Assembly (NCBI GenBank): GCA_948567375.1
Contig: OX419762.1
Location: forward strand, 32,927,465-32,991,464
Direction: 5' to 3'
DNA length: 64,000 nucleotides
Source: Lunularia cruciata
Lineage: Eukaryota > Streptophyta > Marchantiopsida > Lunulariales > Lunulariaceae
Shown here: in pieces, positions 23,764-37,564 of the stretch
Numbering within the stretch: the stretch's first letter is position 1
Layout: the number at the start of each line of letters is the position of its first letter
The notes under the pieces: generated by a model
What the model was told of the DNA's origin: nothing
Databases searched by the model: none
The model's input: only the letters and a program-made list of their open reading frames with translations
Translations under genes and position numbers: made by a program

Positions 23764-25640
23764 GTTTGTGTGCCATCTCTTTGGTCATTACATTTATTCT
23801 TGACTTATAAGAATTGACTTGATCACACAACCTACTATTTTTATTTCCACTTCAAGCAAACCCAAATCTTCAAATCTATGCAATAAATAGCATGGAGATC
23901 CTCTTGCTTGAGTTTTTGCACTCACTTGAAGGCCATAACTAATTGATTTTTCTAATTTTTTTATCCTCCCACATAAATGTCACATCTACCTTCAAGGATG
24001 CAATATCTACAACAATATCATACCAAGTGATACCAAGATGGGAACATAATTTCTTCATTTCTTCTCCATACTCTCATTCCTTGGTGGACAATCATTTAGA
24101 GTTGTATTTTTAGGGGTAAAATTCTAGGTGGAATCTTTGGAGTGCATTTTCTTTAGAGTTGAGTTGTGCTCTTGCTTTAATATCATGATCTCATGTTCCT
24201 TATCCAAAATATCTCCATCAGTTTTAGTATGAAATTGCTTCTTCCTAAGTTCCTCTTACAAAAAATCTTGCACTTCTTTCCAAATATCAATTAGAAATTC
24301 AAGAGTAGTATCTTTGGGATGTTTGATTTGTCTAGCTTTATTTGGGATATGAGATGCATTGTTTTTTGACTCACCTAGATATCTCTGAGTCTTTAAATTT
24401 TTCTCACAATCTCCTTTCCTTTTTAAAAAGGATCTTCTTTGGGCATCCATGCTTCTTCTTCAATTTTAGGGATTGAGAATAGTCCAAAAAAGATGTATTT
24501 GATATTGGTTTCTTCCTTGATCAAGAATCTACAAAATTGACCTCTAAATTAGGCCTTCCTTCTTCTTCCAATAAAGGTTTTCATCTTCTCCCAACTCCTC
24601 CAAGGTAACACAATGAACATTTGTATTAATCTTTGTAGTTGTAGGAGTAGCATGTGGATTTGGAGTATTTGGCTAAGGATAGTTGGCTAACACATGACTA
24701 GGTGCATTGTAATTTGAATAGAGTGGAGTGTAAGAAAAAATTCCTAGGATTTGGAAAATTTAAGGACCAATGACTTGGAACTTCACAATTGTAACTTGTA
24801 CTTAGACTCAAATTGTGCCTACAAGCCATGAGTCCTTGTTGAAGCTCATTACTTGTATACTTCCTTGGTAAGTACATAAGAATAGTGATAAGAGGAATTG
24901 GAGTTGTAGTAGGCACTTCTTGTACTACAAAAGCTTGCACGTCCTCATACACATAGTACTTGTATTTTTCCCATGCAGCAACACATTCTACTTTTTGTAT
25001 TGAGTAAGAATGACATATGGAGAAATAATTGTATTAACCTATCTTGGCTTACCACAAGTTGTGCACAAGATATTTGGTCAAGTGTACAAAGACAATCTTT
25101 GCCTTTCCTTTGCTCCAACCAGTTGTACTTTGAAATTGGATAACTCCTTGATCACTTTTCAAACTTTATGCCAACAATTGTGTAGAAGTATTTGGAGTTG
25201 AGGTCACCTTCTATATCTAAGTAACCCTCTTCTCTCTTCTTCATTCCTTCTCATCTTTGGATGAAGATGACTCCAAAGATGAGGATGTATTAGACAATTC
25301 TAAAGATGAAGAAGTGGATCTTCTTTTTGGTCTCCTCTTTGTTCTTCTAGAACTTCTTCCTTGATGCTACTTCCTTAAAGGATCTAATGATGCTAACTTA
25401 AATAATTCTGCAAACTTTACCACCTTTGCTAATGTATTATATTCTTGTTCTTTATGAAAAAATCCATAACTTTGTCATAATCCTACTAGTAACCAAACTA
25501 CTACTTGAGCATCCAAATATTCTAGGATGATGCATCTTCTTTATACTCTACTTAAAAGGCTTTGAAACCTTTCTATGTAGTCTCAAAAAATTTCATTTTT
25601 TTTTATTCCAAATTTATCAATGTAATAACACACTATGCAT
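23764..25640 (-). pseudogene. Athila-type gag relic with degenerate zinc knuckle
   Basis: Minus-strand 24,698-24,952 contains YNCEVPSHWSLNFPNPR, a decayed version of the CCHC knuckle YNCGLMGHWSPNCPEPR in gag of element C. Lys-rich frames at 24,256-24,450 correspond to the charged gag C-terminus. 25,380-25,630 resembles the capsid region of C at about 57.67-57.83 kb. Many stops and indels. Confidence 0.65.
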
Positions 25641-27480
25641 CAAATTGTAATATTTTGTTTGTTCTCATGAGGATATAGTTAGAAATGAAGAGATACTAAA
25701 GTAAATATCACTTATCCATCTTTTATTCTTACCTTTATTACTTCTTGGGTAGAGACAACTCCCAAAAGAAAGTAACGTCACCCATTAAGGCAGATCATAG
25801 AAATTCACAATGATAAACTCACTTACACTCAAAATAATTCCAATCAACTCCTAAAATTAATGTTTCAATTCAAAGCATATCTCCTTGTTGGGACTTTTGG
25901 GTTCTTGTACCTTCCCAAAGACTCCCTTGCTACAAAGGCTCTATTGTACTAAAGTTATTGATATTTTGACTTGAAAACTCCTTCAAAAACCAAACTTGCC
26001 TACCTTGCCCAACAGTTCCTTTAAACAAGATCAACACTTCACAATCCAGTTAGGTACTTGAATAGGTCATATTGTTTGCATACTTTATTTCATGATTTCA
26101 TGCATTGATAGCTTTGATAAGATGGTCAATGCATTACTTACAAGCCCTCTCATTCATTTCAATGATCAAACAAACAAGGAAAATAAAAATACTTTATTTG
26201 CAAAGATTTAATTGAAAATAGAACCCAAGAAATAACAAGTACACCAAGATGGCAAAATGATAAAGAGATTCAAGGCCCTTTCACTTATCAACTTTTTAAC
26301 TAAACTATGCATAGCACTTCAAGTGCTTACTTTAATTACTCAACCACTTGGAACTAATTGCTACTATGAAACAACACAAGAAACAATACATCGGTTTGAA
26401 CCAATTCCTTGAAAAGATACATTGGTTTAAATCAGACAACATTGGTTTAAATTGAACCACACACACAAGTTTGCTACAAAGAGAACCTTCTTTGGTCTTG
26501 ACTAACCTCAAAGGTTCTAGAGTCCTTCCCAAAGTGAGTTTGTAAGTTCTACAACTTTCTAAATACTTGCACTAACATTTTATCTAGCCATTTTACTATA
26601 ATCTTGATTTGGTAGACTAAATATTCTCTATTCTCCATGTTCTTATTGGCTATCTTAACTGCTAAATGTGATGCAAATTCTTCCTATTTCTTTCCCTTAC
26701 TCTTTTGCACTTTACTCCTAAGCTTTGGCTACTTAGTCTACTCTTTTGACATAAAATATCCATTGCACTCATCTATCACAAACTATAGCTCCTTTCATAA
26801 ATTCTCTACCATTGTTTTTGGACCTACAATCATCACTTCCTCTCCTTCCTTTCTAGTTCCTTTGGCTTTTTTTTACAACCAAAGCCTTACTTGTTTCAAT
26901 GTACACCTTTTCAACTTTTGACACTTTCAACACCAATTTCTTGATTTTCTTGGTCATGATGCTTAAATTTTCTTGTAGCCTTCTTATCCAAGGATTCTTC
27001 CTATTAAAACCAGACCTAATCCTCCTCCAATTTGTGTTTGGATTTGACTACAACTCTCCATTCTATCTCCTTTGAAATTAACTTCTTTCTTGTTGCTACA
27101 AATGCCTCATTGGCAATATTTTGAACTTCTTTTGTATGCTTTTAGCTTTGATCTACTTTTTTGCATAACTTTGCTAACTCTTTGTCTTTTTCAAATAACT
27201 TGGTCTTTAAAGTGTCATTCTCTTGTTCTAATTGGTTTTAGTTACTTAACACATCATTGGCAATAACATACTCTTCCTCTCTTAATCCTTTTTACATCTT
27301 CTAACTTCTTTCAAGGTATCATACATGTACTTTGGCAATTTTCAAATACTACCAATCTAGTTACTCCATATATTCTTCATAACTATTCTGAGGAATTGGA
27401 CCATCAGAGTCAACATATCAATCAAGATGCTTAAGATTGTGGTTTCTTGCTGGGGTTCTACCTTGGTGACACTTAAACAA
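25641..27480 (-). pseudogene. relic with LTR-C-like border and coiled-coil coding remains
   Basis: The part near 25,730-25,780 (GGGTAGAGACAACTCCCAAA) resembles the start of the LTR of element C. Further on, the minus strand from about 27,450 down to 26,900 stays in one frame broken by stops and encodes heptad-rich text such as NQLEQENDTLKTKLFEKDKE and ELAKLCKKVDQS. This matches the plan of the LTR gene of C (border, then coiled coil). I cannot place both ends of the insertion. Confidence 0.5.
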
Positions 27481-28160
27481 GACTGAAAAGAAATAAAACA
27501 ATTTTCTAATTATTTCTTCAATTCCTTAATATCACATTCAATGTGGCACAGAGATTCACCTTATAGTCTAGCTCTTGGAATCTTTATAGGAACTAACTCT
27601 TGATTGTTTGCAAATGTATAACATTTGCAAGACTTTGAATTCTGTGAGTATATCGATTCATGGCTTTCTTCCTTAACAAACTTGGAAATATTTGGAGTCT
27701 ATAAGCATCAATGTCTTCTTTTTTGGCTACCAAGATCATCTCAAATTCTTTCATGAAGGTGTCAAGGTCTTTTTCTTCATCCTAGCCTTTGCACTTTTTA
27801 TAGCTTTGCCAAGTCAAGTTTGTCAAATTAATTGTTAAAATAGGGCCAAAGAAAGGAACAAGTGCAAGGACTAAAATTACAAGGGAGGTTTGGAATATGT
27901 TTGAATTAGGTACAAAGCTAAGATATCTTTCCTTGTTATCTATGTTTGATAAAGATTTGTACTAATCTAATTCTCTAGTTGATCAAGAATTAACCATGTG
28001 ATGATAGGTCTAGGATCTCATGGTACCAATGGCAAGTAATCTTCACTTTCACCTAAGATTGAGGAAGAAAGTTGTTGTGAAGTATTTGTACTCTCTTCCT
28101 TGATATGTGCTTGAGTGACTTCTTCCTTCCAATTCTTGGAATCTTCTTCATCTAAAGTAG
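27481..28160 (-). pseudogene. gag N-terminal relic (Athila type)
   Basis: The stretch TCAAATTCTTTCATGAAGGT at 27,743 and the following block up to CACTTTTTATAGCTTTGCCA match element C around 58,040-58,110 (start of the capsid part of gag) at the nucleotide level. It is interrupted by stops in every frame. Confidence 0.55.
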
Positions 28161-31100
28161 GTTAGGGAGAAGCAACTGATTCAAGTTGAATTTGGAACAA
28201 TTGTCTAAAGATATTCTTGAATCCAAACTTGCTTTCTATAGGGAAACTTACCAAAGGGCTAATTCAATGTCTATCACTATGTTTCTCTCAAGATTATTAA
28301 GTTCATCTTGAGCTTGTATTTCTTGTGCAGCATGCCACACAACTTTGCATTTCTAGTTTCTATGGAAAGCTTAGGTCACAAGGTGTTTGAATGTCTCTTT
28401 TATCATACGGTACTCAACTTCTTGATGACATTCATTGCCTTGTTGATCTTTGAATCTAACCACTCCAAAAGGTGTATAAATGGTAACAATGCCAGAAAAA
28501 ATATGACAACTTGGTGTCATCCAATTGACAATATAATAGCAAGGAACATGTTATTTCAATGGAAATATGGGTTGGAAATGACTAGATTTGAAGAGAGGTA
28601 TCACTATTGCAGTTCTTTATAATTACATATTTAAATTCTTGGGTAGGAACCGCTATAGAAGACGGTTATTGCAAGCCTAATTTAGGTGATGAGGGAGTTA
28701 AATTTTTGAAGAATATAGATGGAAGCTTTATGTGAATTTTGATGCTTAAGCTACCCAAGTGGCAATTTCCTAGTATCACTACAAAATTATTGGGAATCCA
28801 ATTCCTTAACCTTAAGGAAACCCATCATGAATTGAGCCTAATACCATTTTTGAGGACCAAGTTGGCATCAAATGGTAACTAAAACCACGATGCTTTTGAG
28901 AAGCAGCCAAGTATGAAGGTAGAGGGAAACCGTTTCAAACCATATAATGTAAAAACAACCATACAAGGTAGGTATACCATTGATGTTATGCCCTACATAG
29001 GAGATGCTATAAGATATTGAGGAGTGGACTAGAAGTCAAAAGATTCCATCAAAGTATGAAAAGGGAAGAAACATCTCCATTGAACAAGAATCTAACTTAC
29101 CAGGTCAATGGGATAGGGAGCAAAGGTCTTGATTGACCATTGAGAGAAGGAGATATATACTAGCACTATGAAATTTCCAAAGCAATTTTTATTCCATACT
29201 TTTTGAGGAACTTGTGAAGCAAATATGATGGTAAATTGAGGGAATGGAGTGAGAACATTGCAAGGATAAGTGATAGAAAGTTATTTAGTGCCCTTTTGCC
29301 AACCTCTTCACTTAAATCTTTTGAAGGAATGGAGTATTGAGAGTAAGAACATGCAAAGAAGCTTGAAGTGTCTCAAGGAAGAATCAAACAAGCAGGGTTG
29401 CTAAAATGACAAATTAAGTGTTGGTTGAGGGAAGTCACTCACATTTGAGCACATAAAACACTTGACACAACTCATAATAGGAAGGTGGAATGATTGGATG
29501 CAAATTGGATGATCTCTCCAAGGAAAATTGTTTGGGCAGTTCATTTCTACTTTATGTAGAGTTTCAAGATCTAGTTCTAAGCTATCAAAGAAATGGGTTG
29601 ATGTATTTTGGGGAAACAAAAGAGAGGAGCTACCCTATTCAAAAGGAAAAAAAAAGAGAAATCAATTGTTAATATCTTGATTATTGGTCCCCAAGTAGCT
29701 GACTTCATTTTCCAATCATCCTACAATTTTGAGTGCCTAGAAAGAATGGAGAGAGACTTCAAAAAAACTCAAAGGAGTGGGATAGAGCAAAAAATAATTC
29801 AAGTGAAGGTATTTGGGAGTGAAAAATCCTTCTTGCAATACTCTTTGATGAGACCTTAGAATAGGGTTATTAAATTTTTGAGCATCAATTTTAAAGACAC
29901 ATCTTTGAAGCAATCCATTGTCATTATAGGATTCAAAGAAGGACAAAAAAATTTTTAGAGTAGGTCAATAGCTTGGAGAGGCATGAGCAATTGAGTGGAG
30001 GACTATCACATTTGGCAGAAGCAAAAAAAGGTGCTCCAAAATTTTGTCTGCTTAATATTTTTGAGGGTAAGAAAGAACAAAACTGAGCGCAAAGCAAAGT
30101 TTCCACTCTCTTTACCAATTTAAGTAACTAGAAGGAGATAGTAAATCATGCAAAGGGCTCAAAATATCCAAGAGAAATTAGGAGATGGAGAGTGAGGAAA
30201 TCGGGAAAATTAGCTTTCTTGTGGAGAGATCTCCTTTTTAGGAGGTGTGAGGCATTACCCAAAGATTACCTACCTTCTTGATGAGAAAATAGACATTACA
30301 GCTGGTCTTTAAGTACCATTTCTAATCCCGATTAATAGGGTATTTCTTTTTCTATTTTGTTTAGGATTTGAAAATCTTTTATAGAGCAATTAAGGAAAGG
30401 GGTGGAAAAATTTGGAAGGAAGGGAAAAAACACATGAACAAGAGAGGAATGACTGCAATTAAGAGGAAGAGGTTGAATTTATAGGTTGAAGTGACTATTT
30501 GACAGTAAAAAAGAGAATTGGGAGAAGTCATAGGACAAAATTTAGCCAATTTCCCTTGCTTTGATTTTCCTAAGTGTATAAGACAAAGAGAGAAAATTAT
30601 TTGAAGGGCTTAGAGACTCCAGAAAAATTAGAGAAGAGAGGTGAGAAAATTGCTGAAATTTTGAATAAGAAGAGGAGTACCAACTAACTTTGAGCAGCCA
30701 AACTAGAATTGTATCACTTTAAAAGGGCTTGAAGGTAAAGGGAAGAGAGATTGTGCAAGGGGTTGTAGGTTGCAAATAATATGGGGCATTGAAGTATAAT
30801 GAGAGTGCCCAAGTAGGGGAATGGAAGTTCCAACCAAAGAATGTGGTCTAATGCTTGCTTGAACCATGGCAAGACCACAGATTACCCAAAAATTGACCTT
30901 GAAGAAATTGATTTTGACTATGCTAACTTTGGCAATAAAAAGAGAGGAGTTGAGGATAAATTTGAGAGCCATCAAGTATACATAAATACTTAATTTTCCT
31001 TGAGGATTGTGGATAGCATCAATGGTCATGGAATGAGGGATAAGATAGGTACCCAAAGAAATGGACCCTACAATTTGGGGGCATCCTTGAGATTGGGACC

Positions 31101-31250
31101 TTTAGGTAATCCTTGTTGCTTATCAATTGAGGAATGTGGAGGAAGGATTGCCACCCAATGGAGAAGCATTGGACAATGAAATGAAAGAGGAATTCAAAGA
31201 CAATGTGTATGATGTTAAGGAGGGTAAAATTTTAGTTTCATTGTGAATCC
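28161..31250. other. unassigned, TE-derived
   Basis: No long frame and no motif that I can name. AG-rich plus strand; a few short gag-like charged pieces (for example near 29,608-29,859). Probably a decayed plus-strand element whose 3' part is the integrase trace at 31.26 kb. Confidence 0.35.
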
Positions 31251-31256
31251 TTGAAT

Positions 31257-31420
31257 ATGCAAGGTATTTTAATTCCTCCTACCTATCATCCAGACCACCG
31301 TAGTTGAATCAACAAGGTTTTCACTACCACCATTTTTAGTGCTTGGATACATACTTAGGTGGTAAATTGGTGGAAGCTAATTCACAAAGACATAAAAAAG
31401 CTTGCTTAAAGTAATAGCAA
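31257..31420 (+). pseudogene. integrase trace of a plus-strand Ty3 relic
   Basis: CCTACCTATCATCCAGACCA translates to PTYHPD, the decayed YHPQTDGQ motif that precedes the catalytic Glu region of Ty3 integrases. It is followed by a broken continuation. Short and heavily mutated. Confidence 0.5.
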
Positions 31421-31813
31421 GTCAAAATAAATATACTAGGATTTATCTCCCCCTCCTCGATATCATGTTAAACATCAACACATCATGCTCACAACCAAGG
31501 AGAGAGATAGGAATAAGGGTAGGCAAGAAGAACTATAAAAGGAGAGACCAATGATGCTACCAATAGCAAGAAATACCATTCTTGATATTTTAGACCTAAG
31601 GTGGGGCAAGGGAGCTTGACATAGATGACATACTACATCATGGACTAGATCTCATCAATTCAAACCAAAGGAGTTTTCCTATTGATTCAACTCCAAATCA
31701 AGGAGTTAAATGGTGAGGTAACCTCTTTCCTCAACCAATTTTTGTGAGTAAAAATAGAGCACTCAACCAATTGCAATCACAATGATCGCACTTTGCAGTA
31801 GTAATTGAGAGAG

Positions 31814-32395
31814 TGTAATACAATTAGCTAGACATATTTTCTAGAGGTGAAATTTGGCTTTGTAATATATGGAAGCATGTCATATATTTTGGACTAAAGA
31901 GATCAGATAGACGTGTCACCAAAAGAGTACTTCTACAAATAAAGGAAGAGCCAAAAACACCTTCAAAACTTCAAAGCCAATTTTGGAGGCCTAAACAAAT
32001 GAATTAGGCCTTGAAAATGGAAATTATCCTCACCTTCCAAGAAAAGGGGGCTTGCTTTCTCCCCCACTGATCTTCTTGTTGAGAGCATTCCAACATTACC
32101 TCACCCATGTGATTTTGAGCTTCCTGCAAGAAGATTCTCTAAAGATTCCCTTTGGTCAAACTTGTTTGACAAACTAGATAAGAAACGAATTGATATGTCA
32201 CTCATCATGCAACTAATCTAAGAGTAGAGCTCACTAAAATATCACCAATCCATGTATCTAATCCAAGGGTGGAGCTTTCTTTGATTGAATCCTCTTTACT
32301 ATATAATAAAGACAAGATACTCCTTTGGGACATCAGAGTATTGTGTGTTTCTCCTCTTGTATTTCTCTGGAAAGTTCTCCTATCCTCAAAATATT
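31814..32395 (+). mobile_element. LTR-like element D, plus copy
   Basis: It begins TGTAATACAATTAGCTAGAC after a purine-rich AATTGAGAGAG. It matches the reverse complement of 23,190-23,763 along its length, including CTAGACATATT..CTAGAG, TTTGACAAACTAGATAAG, CAATCCATGTATCTAATCCA and TACTATATAATAAAGA. Its right end is diverged. Confidence 0.65.
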
Positions 32396-33676
32396 ATAGA
32401 AAGTAGCCTTACTAGTAGGGGAAAGCATGAGAATGATCACACCTTATAGGAAGCAATTTGCATAGTGGTTGAAGTTGTGCAAAAGCAAGTGGCAGAAGAG
32501 GAACTTGCAAAGGCAAGTGTTGACTAAGATTGAGCTCAATCAGAATTGAGAGAGAGGAGAAAATTGCTCCAATGCATGAGGTGATGAAGGAATTTTTGGA
32601 GATGGACCCAAAATTGATTACTAAGGCTCAACATTGGGATGAGAGATAAGAGAATTTTGGAGAAGTTTGAAAAGAAGAAGTCTATAAGTTGGTCCGGATA
32701 AAGAAGACTCAAGAAATTCAACACCTATTAGGAGGAATAATTACTAGAACACCAGTCCCAACTGGTGGTACCAAAGATTGTGAAGCATAGTCAAATAACC
32801 CTCATCCTAAACTTGAAGTCTTAACAAAAACCCCATCAATAAAAGATAGATTAGAGATGATCCTAGAGGTTGGATAGCCAAGATGCCATTAGAAGAGGAT
32901 TGAGGATAGATGTTAGCAATGCAGGCAATAGCTTTATAACTTAAGAAGAGTAATAGTACTTAGTGCTTAAATTTAGGCATTAAGTAGCAAAGTATGGAGG
33001 TAGTGGATTTTACTTAATCAAAAGTAGTTGTACATAATTAGAAGTAGAGTAGTAAGTGAGTAGTAGGTGACTATGTCAAGTTCTCCCCCAATCAAGTTTT
33101 GTTATCTTCAAGTGGTTCAAAAGTTGTGACAAGACAAGAACCTTCCTTATGCATTTGAATTTAGGCATTCTCATTCCAAGTGTTAAGGGTAAGCCCACCC
33201 AGCAACTATGTAAGCATGGTAATGAGTAAAGGAATGGGTCAGACCTTGATTTTGGAGAGTATGTAAGCTATGGAGTAGCAAAAATGCTCTTTGGTTCGTA
33301 TATGGTTAATTAAGGATTAAGAAAAGGCTTACCCAAGTCTTTGCTTCTTAATAAAGGTAGTCTAGGTTTGAAAGAGTTTGTAGTGAGTAAGCAACAACAA
33401 GTTCCTGGTCAAGGTTAGGATCGGATGATAGTCAATTTTGTAGTTGACATCCATTGGGCTAATATATGGTATATCAATGCATGATGCATTTCCTACCCTA
33501 TGTCTTATGATGATGTTGGGAGACCTCTCCTAAGATCCATAGAGTCCCTAATTGAGGAGGCCAACCTAGAGCAATCCCCATATAACCTACAAATACTATT
33601 TAGGTAAGGACAAGAACTCATGTGCAATAACATGGGTTGAAGGTAGAAGCACTTAAGAGAGGATGTGGAGAGAAGG
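32396..33676. other. no gene recognised
   Basis: AG-rich, gag-like composition but no frame or motif that I can assign. It ends at the 5' LTR of element A. Confidence 0.35.
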
Positions 33677-34181
33677 TGTAAAATATAGAGTTTATAGACA
33701 AGTTATTCAAGACTAAAAAAGTAGTAAATAGGCCAAAGTAACCAAGAATTATAAAAATATTTTAGAAGTATCTAGAAAACTACTTGGTACCTTCCAAGTA
33801 TCAAGTAATGTGCATGTCAAGTGGTGACTTCTAAGAGGAAGCCTCTTGGGAGCTTCTTGGCTAGCTTAGTTTTCATGCCAAGTAAATGATTTATAGAAGG
33901 AAGCTTCTTGGGAAGCTTCCTAATTAGCTTAGCTTGCATGCCTAGTAGACAGCTTCTAGAAGGAAGCTTCTTGAGAAACTTCTTGGTTAGCTTGGTTGGC
34001 ACTCTAAAAAGGTGGCTTTTAGAGAGTTTCTTAAGAAGCTTCTCAAGAGCCTTATATGTTCCCTATAAATACCAAAGCCCAAGCTCATGCTAGGCATTTT
34101 GAGTTTCTCTCATTCAAGAGTCCCAATGTGATCATTCAATTTGATCTTCCATTCTCCTATTTCTCTCCTTAGTCTTTAACA
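33677..34181 (+). repeat. 5' LTR of element A
   Basis: It begins TGTAAAATATAGAGTTTATA and ends AGTCTTTAACA. It contains GAAGCTTC-type palindromes and a CCCTATAAATACC TATA box near 34,061-34,073. A primer-site sequence follows directly. Confidence 0.88.
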
Positions 34182-34203
34182 TTGGTATTCAAGTAGGAAC
34201 GGG
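34182..34203 (+). other. primer-binding site of element A (tRNA-iMet type, mutated)
   Basis: TTGGTATTCAAGTAGGAACG follows the LTR and is a decayed form of the TGGTATCAGAGC primer site kept in element B. Confidence 0.8.
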
Positions 34204-34449
34204 ATAGATAGAATTTATGGACCACCAAATCCATTTTTATCAAACCATTAGAATTTTTATATCCATGTACTACCCAAGTATCATTTCACATAGTTCATCA
34301 TCTCATTCTTTGGGTAATTTTTTTTGAATATAATTATCTTGTAAGATGAACTCTTGGTGCTTCAAATTATAACTTATAGAAAATGGTGGATATGTTGCAT
34401 CTATGTGTAAAATTAGATAAGTATAGGTAGTTTGATAGAGTAGTAGCCA

Positions 34450-35330
34450 TGGTGGTAATGCTTGAAGTTATCATTGCTATGTAACAACAAATTGAGCACC
34501 TTACTTGATTGTTGGAAGAACAAGACCATCAAAAACAAGAGCATACATAGGAAGCAATATTTGAGAAAGAGAAGAGAAAATTTGATTTCCAAGGTATTTG
34601 AAGGCAAGAAGAATCTCTTGGGTGTAGCGGAGAATTTTATATTTGATTGTGAATGTTATTTTGAAGCTACAAATCTTTAAGATGAATAGAGATAAATTCT
34701 CTTAGCTTCAAACAAATTGGATGGAGTGGCAAAACTATGGTGGTGATTCCAAGTGGAGTAAGCTAAATGGCATTTTGTTGCTCCAATCTCAACATAAGAA
34801 GAATTCAAGAGCACAATAATTGGGTGATTCTAAGCTATAAATGCCTCATGAGTGGTATGAGATAGATTAATAAAATTGAAGCAAATTGGTTCTATAAGAA
34901 GCTACAACACTCAATTCTAGAACATTATAATGCAAATTCTAGATATACTAGAAGGTGAAGCTTTGGATCAATCTGTAAGGGATTTAAAGTCATGCACCAA
35001 ATTAGAAGTAACCATGCAAGAGCCCAAACACTTAGAGAAAGCCATGCAGTTGGTTGAGCATTTTGATTCCTTGGTTATAATAACTTGGTCTTGACCTCAA
35101 CCTTCACAAAACTTGCCCACACACTATACACAAGTGGAGGAGCCAGCACCAATGGAGATCAATGTCATCCAATGGCAACCACTTGGTACTATAGATAGAA
35201 AAAGATTGTGAAAAAATGGTGGTTGCTTTTATTGTTATCAAATTGAGCATTGTATTGCTGAATGTCCATTCAAGAATAGACAACCTTGACAAATTACCCA
35301 AATGGAGTTTGTAGAGCATAAGGATCAAGG
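34450..35330 (+). pseudogene. gag relic of element A
   Basis: 34,560-34,680 contains VFEGKKNLLG and NFIFDCECYFEATNL, matching VFEGKNISG and NVVFDCECYFEATNL in gag of element B. A CCHC zinc knuckle, CFYCYQIEHCIAEC, is readable at about 35,221-35,262. Stops are numerous, so no protein is expected. Confidence 0.8.
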
Positions 35331-35375
35331 AAAAAAATAATCCCAATAGGAGAATTTAAGCCACCTATTAGGAAT

Positions 35376-35766
35376 TTGATTAGTTTCAATAGGATTGAAG
35401 GCTTGATCTATGTAAGTTTGTTTCACTTGCAAGGTATCATATTTGATTGTGGTTATAAGATTTTGGTTGATTTTGGAAGTTTAGAGAATTACATATCTAT
35501 GCAATTAGCAAAGGAATTAAATATTCCTATCAAGCCAATAATTGGAAGTAGATTGATAATAGTGAAAGTAGAAAGTGTTTTGAATTCCATACCTCATATC
35601 CTATTACATTCAAGATTAGGAAGGAGTATTTGGAGTGTATGAGATTTTTAGTGGCACCTCTACACAATGATGTCATTCTAGATTTGCTTTGGCTTGAATA
35701 TCATAAGGTTCAATTTGATTGGACCCAACCACATATTCAAGTACAACAGCAAGGTAAAGATTATTG
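35376..35766 (+). pseudogene. protease relic of element A
   Basis: The frame from 35,376 reads a retropepsin-like segment with LVDFGSLENYISMQLAKEL, then continues in another frame to DVILDLLWLEYHKVQFDWT. The active-site triad position reads D-F-G instead of D-S/T-G, as in element B. Confidence 0.78.
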
Positions 35767-36049
35767 ATTAGGTTGTTTGGCACCTTTTAGTAAGACACCT
35801 AAGAATAATCAATCCTAAGATGGGAAGTTTTTTAGTAAAATAGCCATTGAGCAAGCTTTGGAAGAAGATATTCCTATTTTTTTGATGTGGATGAAGTTGA
35901 TTGTGCATGGAGGATCTGATGAAGACCAAAAGCTTCATCAAGCAATGGTTAATCAAATAGTTTAGGAGTTTGAAAATGTATGTTTGGATGATTTGCCAAA
36001 GGGATTACACTCCAATTGTGATATACTCTTCAAGATTGAGTTATTGCCA

Positions 36050-37340
36050 AGAAGTATGGTAGTGAATAGACCAATCTAACAGTTCTCACCAAAGGAGTTG
36101 GACAAGCTTTGAAAGACACTAACAAAGTTGTTGATGAAGGGTTTCATATAACATAGTATATCTCCTTGAGGAGCATTGGTACTATTTGTCCCAAAGAAAA
36201 CTAGAGGACTTCACATCTAGATTGATTACCATAGCCTCAATAAACAAACAATGAAGAATGCATAGCTCTTGCCTTGAATTAATAACTTGCTAGATCAGTT
36301 GATTGGAGCACAATACTTCTCCAAGTTGGATCTCCAAAGCAGCTATTGGTAGATTCTCATTGATAAAGAGGATGTGTAAAAGATTATCTTTTGCACAAGG
36401 TATGGGCATTTTGAATAGAGAGTTCTACCATTTGGGATCATTAATGCTCTAGTAGTCTTCATGAATCAAATGCATTGGGTGTTGGATGGACTATTGAATT
36501 GATACATGGTGGTGTTCTTAGATGATATTTTAATATATGGCAAGATGGAGGTAAAACACATAAATCACATGCAAGAAGTCCTAAGATGACTACGGCCATG
36601 GAAGCTTTATTGCAAGAAATCAAAATTTACCTTTTGGCATAAAGAAGTTACCTTCTTAGCTCATAAGATCTCACTAGAAAGGATCAAGATGGAAGAGGAG
36701 AAAATCAAGGCTATTACTAATTGGCTAACTCCAAAAGATGTCATAGAAACAAGAGCATTTAATGGATTGGCAAGGTGTTAGCAATGATTCATCTAATATT
36801 ATGCTCATGTAGGTGTACCATTGACCAACCTCTTGGAGAAGACCTCAAACTTTTAGTGGACCACCAAGCAAAAAGAAACATTCTTGAAGCTGAAACATAT
36901 GGTGTCTTCAAGACCCATTCTTCAACCATATGATCCTCAATTGCATTGTGTGGTTGTTTTTTATGCTTCTAACTTTGCCATGGGATTTGTGTTGCAACAA
37001 GAATTTCCATATGAGTTACATCCCATTACCTTTGTGTTTCACCAACTAAACATCACAAAAAATAATTACTTTTCTTGAGGTTGAGAAAAACTAGCAATGG
37101 TCTATGCCACCAAGGTAAGGAAGCATTATCTCTTGAGGAAACAAGTGATCATGCAAATCGATCACAAATCCTTGTTTGGAGCACATGAAGAGTCAACATG
37201 GGGGGGAAAATTATAGTTGTTTGACCTCAAACTTGAAGTACAAACCCAATAGGTTCCATGCATCCTTGATGCCCTATCATGACGACTTGATTTGAAGTCT
37301 CTTACTCTCATCACAATGGAAATTACAACAATGTAAATCA
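36050..37340 (+). pseudogene. reverse transcriptase and RNase H relic of element A
   Basis: Broken pieces of RT follow the same order as in element B. Examples are ALVLFVPKKTRGLHFxIDY near 36,170-36,240 and MVVFLDDILIYG near 36,506-36,541 (the F-x-D-D box). RNase H continues with VVVFYASNFAMGFVLQQEF at about 36,950-37,010. It ends with LDALS and RLDLKSL near 37,270-37,300. Multiple stops. Confidence 0.8.
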
Positions 37341-37559
37341 ACTCAAAATTCCAAATTGAGTTTTGGACAGCTTTATGACAAGAATCTTTCTTTCATATGG
37401 TACAAGGTCATCTTGTAGCACACAATAAGGAATACAATACCTTCTCTTTCAAGGACGGCCTTCTATTTTGTGAATACCAGATTTATGTTCTAGCCAAGGA
37501 GGATGGATATGGACAAGACTTGAGTACCCTACAATGCTAGTGGTGGTGTCCCAACATTG
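37341..37559 (+). pseudogene. integrase zinc-domain relic of element A, left of the B insertion
   Basis: Reads towards a QWWCPNIAQ-like motif that ends where element B begins. The same domain continues at 43,212 after B. Element B's own undisturbed copy reads QYQWWWPNMTQDVQEFV. Confidence 0.75.
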
Positions 37560-37564
37560 CACAA

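Noticed and set aside
25621-27421. Solo LTR with 6-bp TATCAA duplication
   Set aside because: The flanking hexamers match, but the presumed right end lies within a reading frame that continues past it, so the boundary is not credible.
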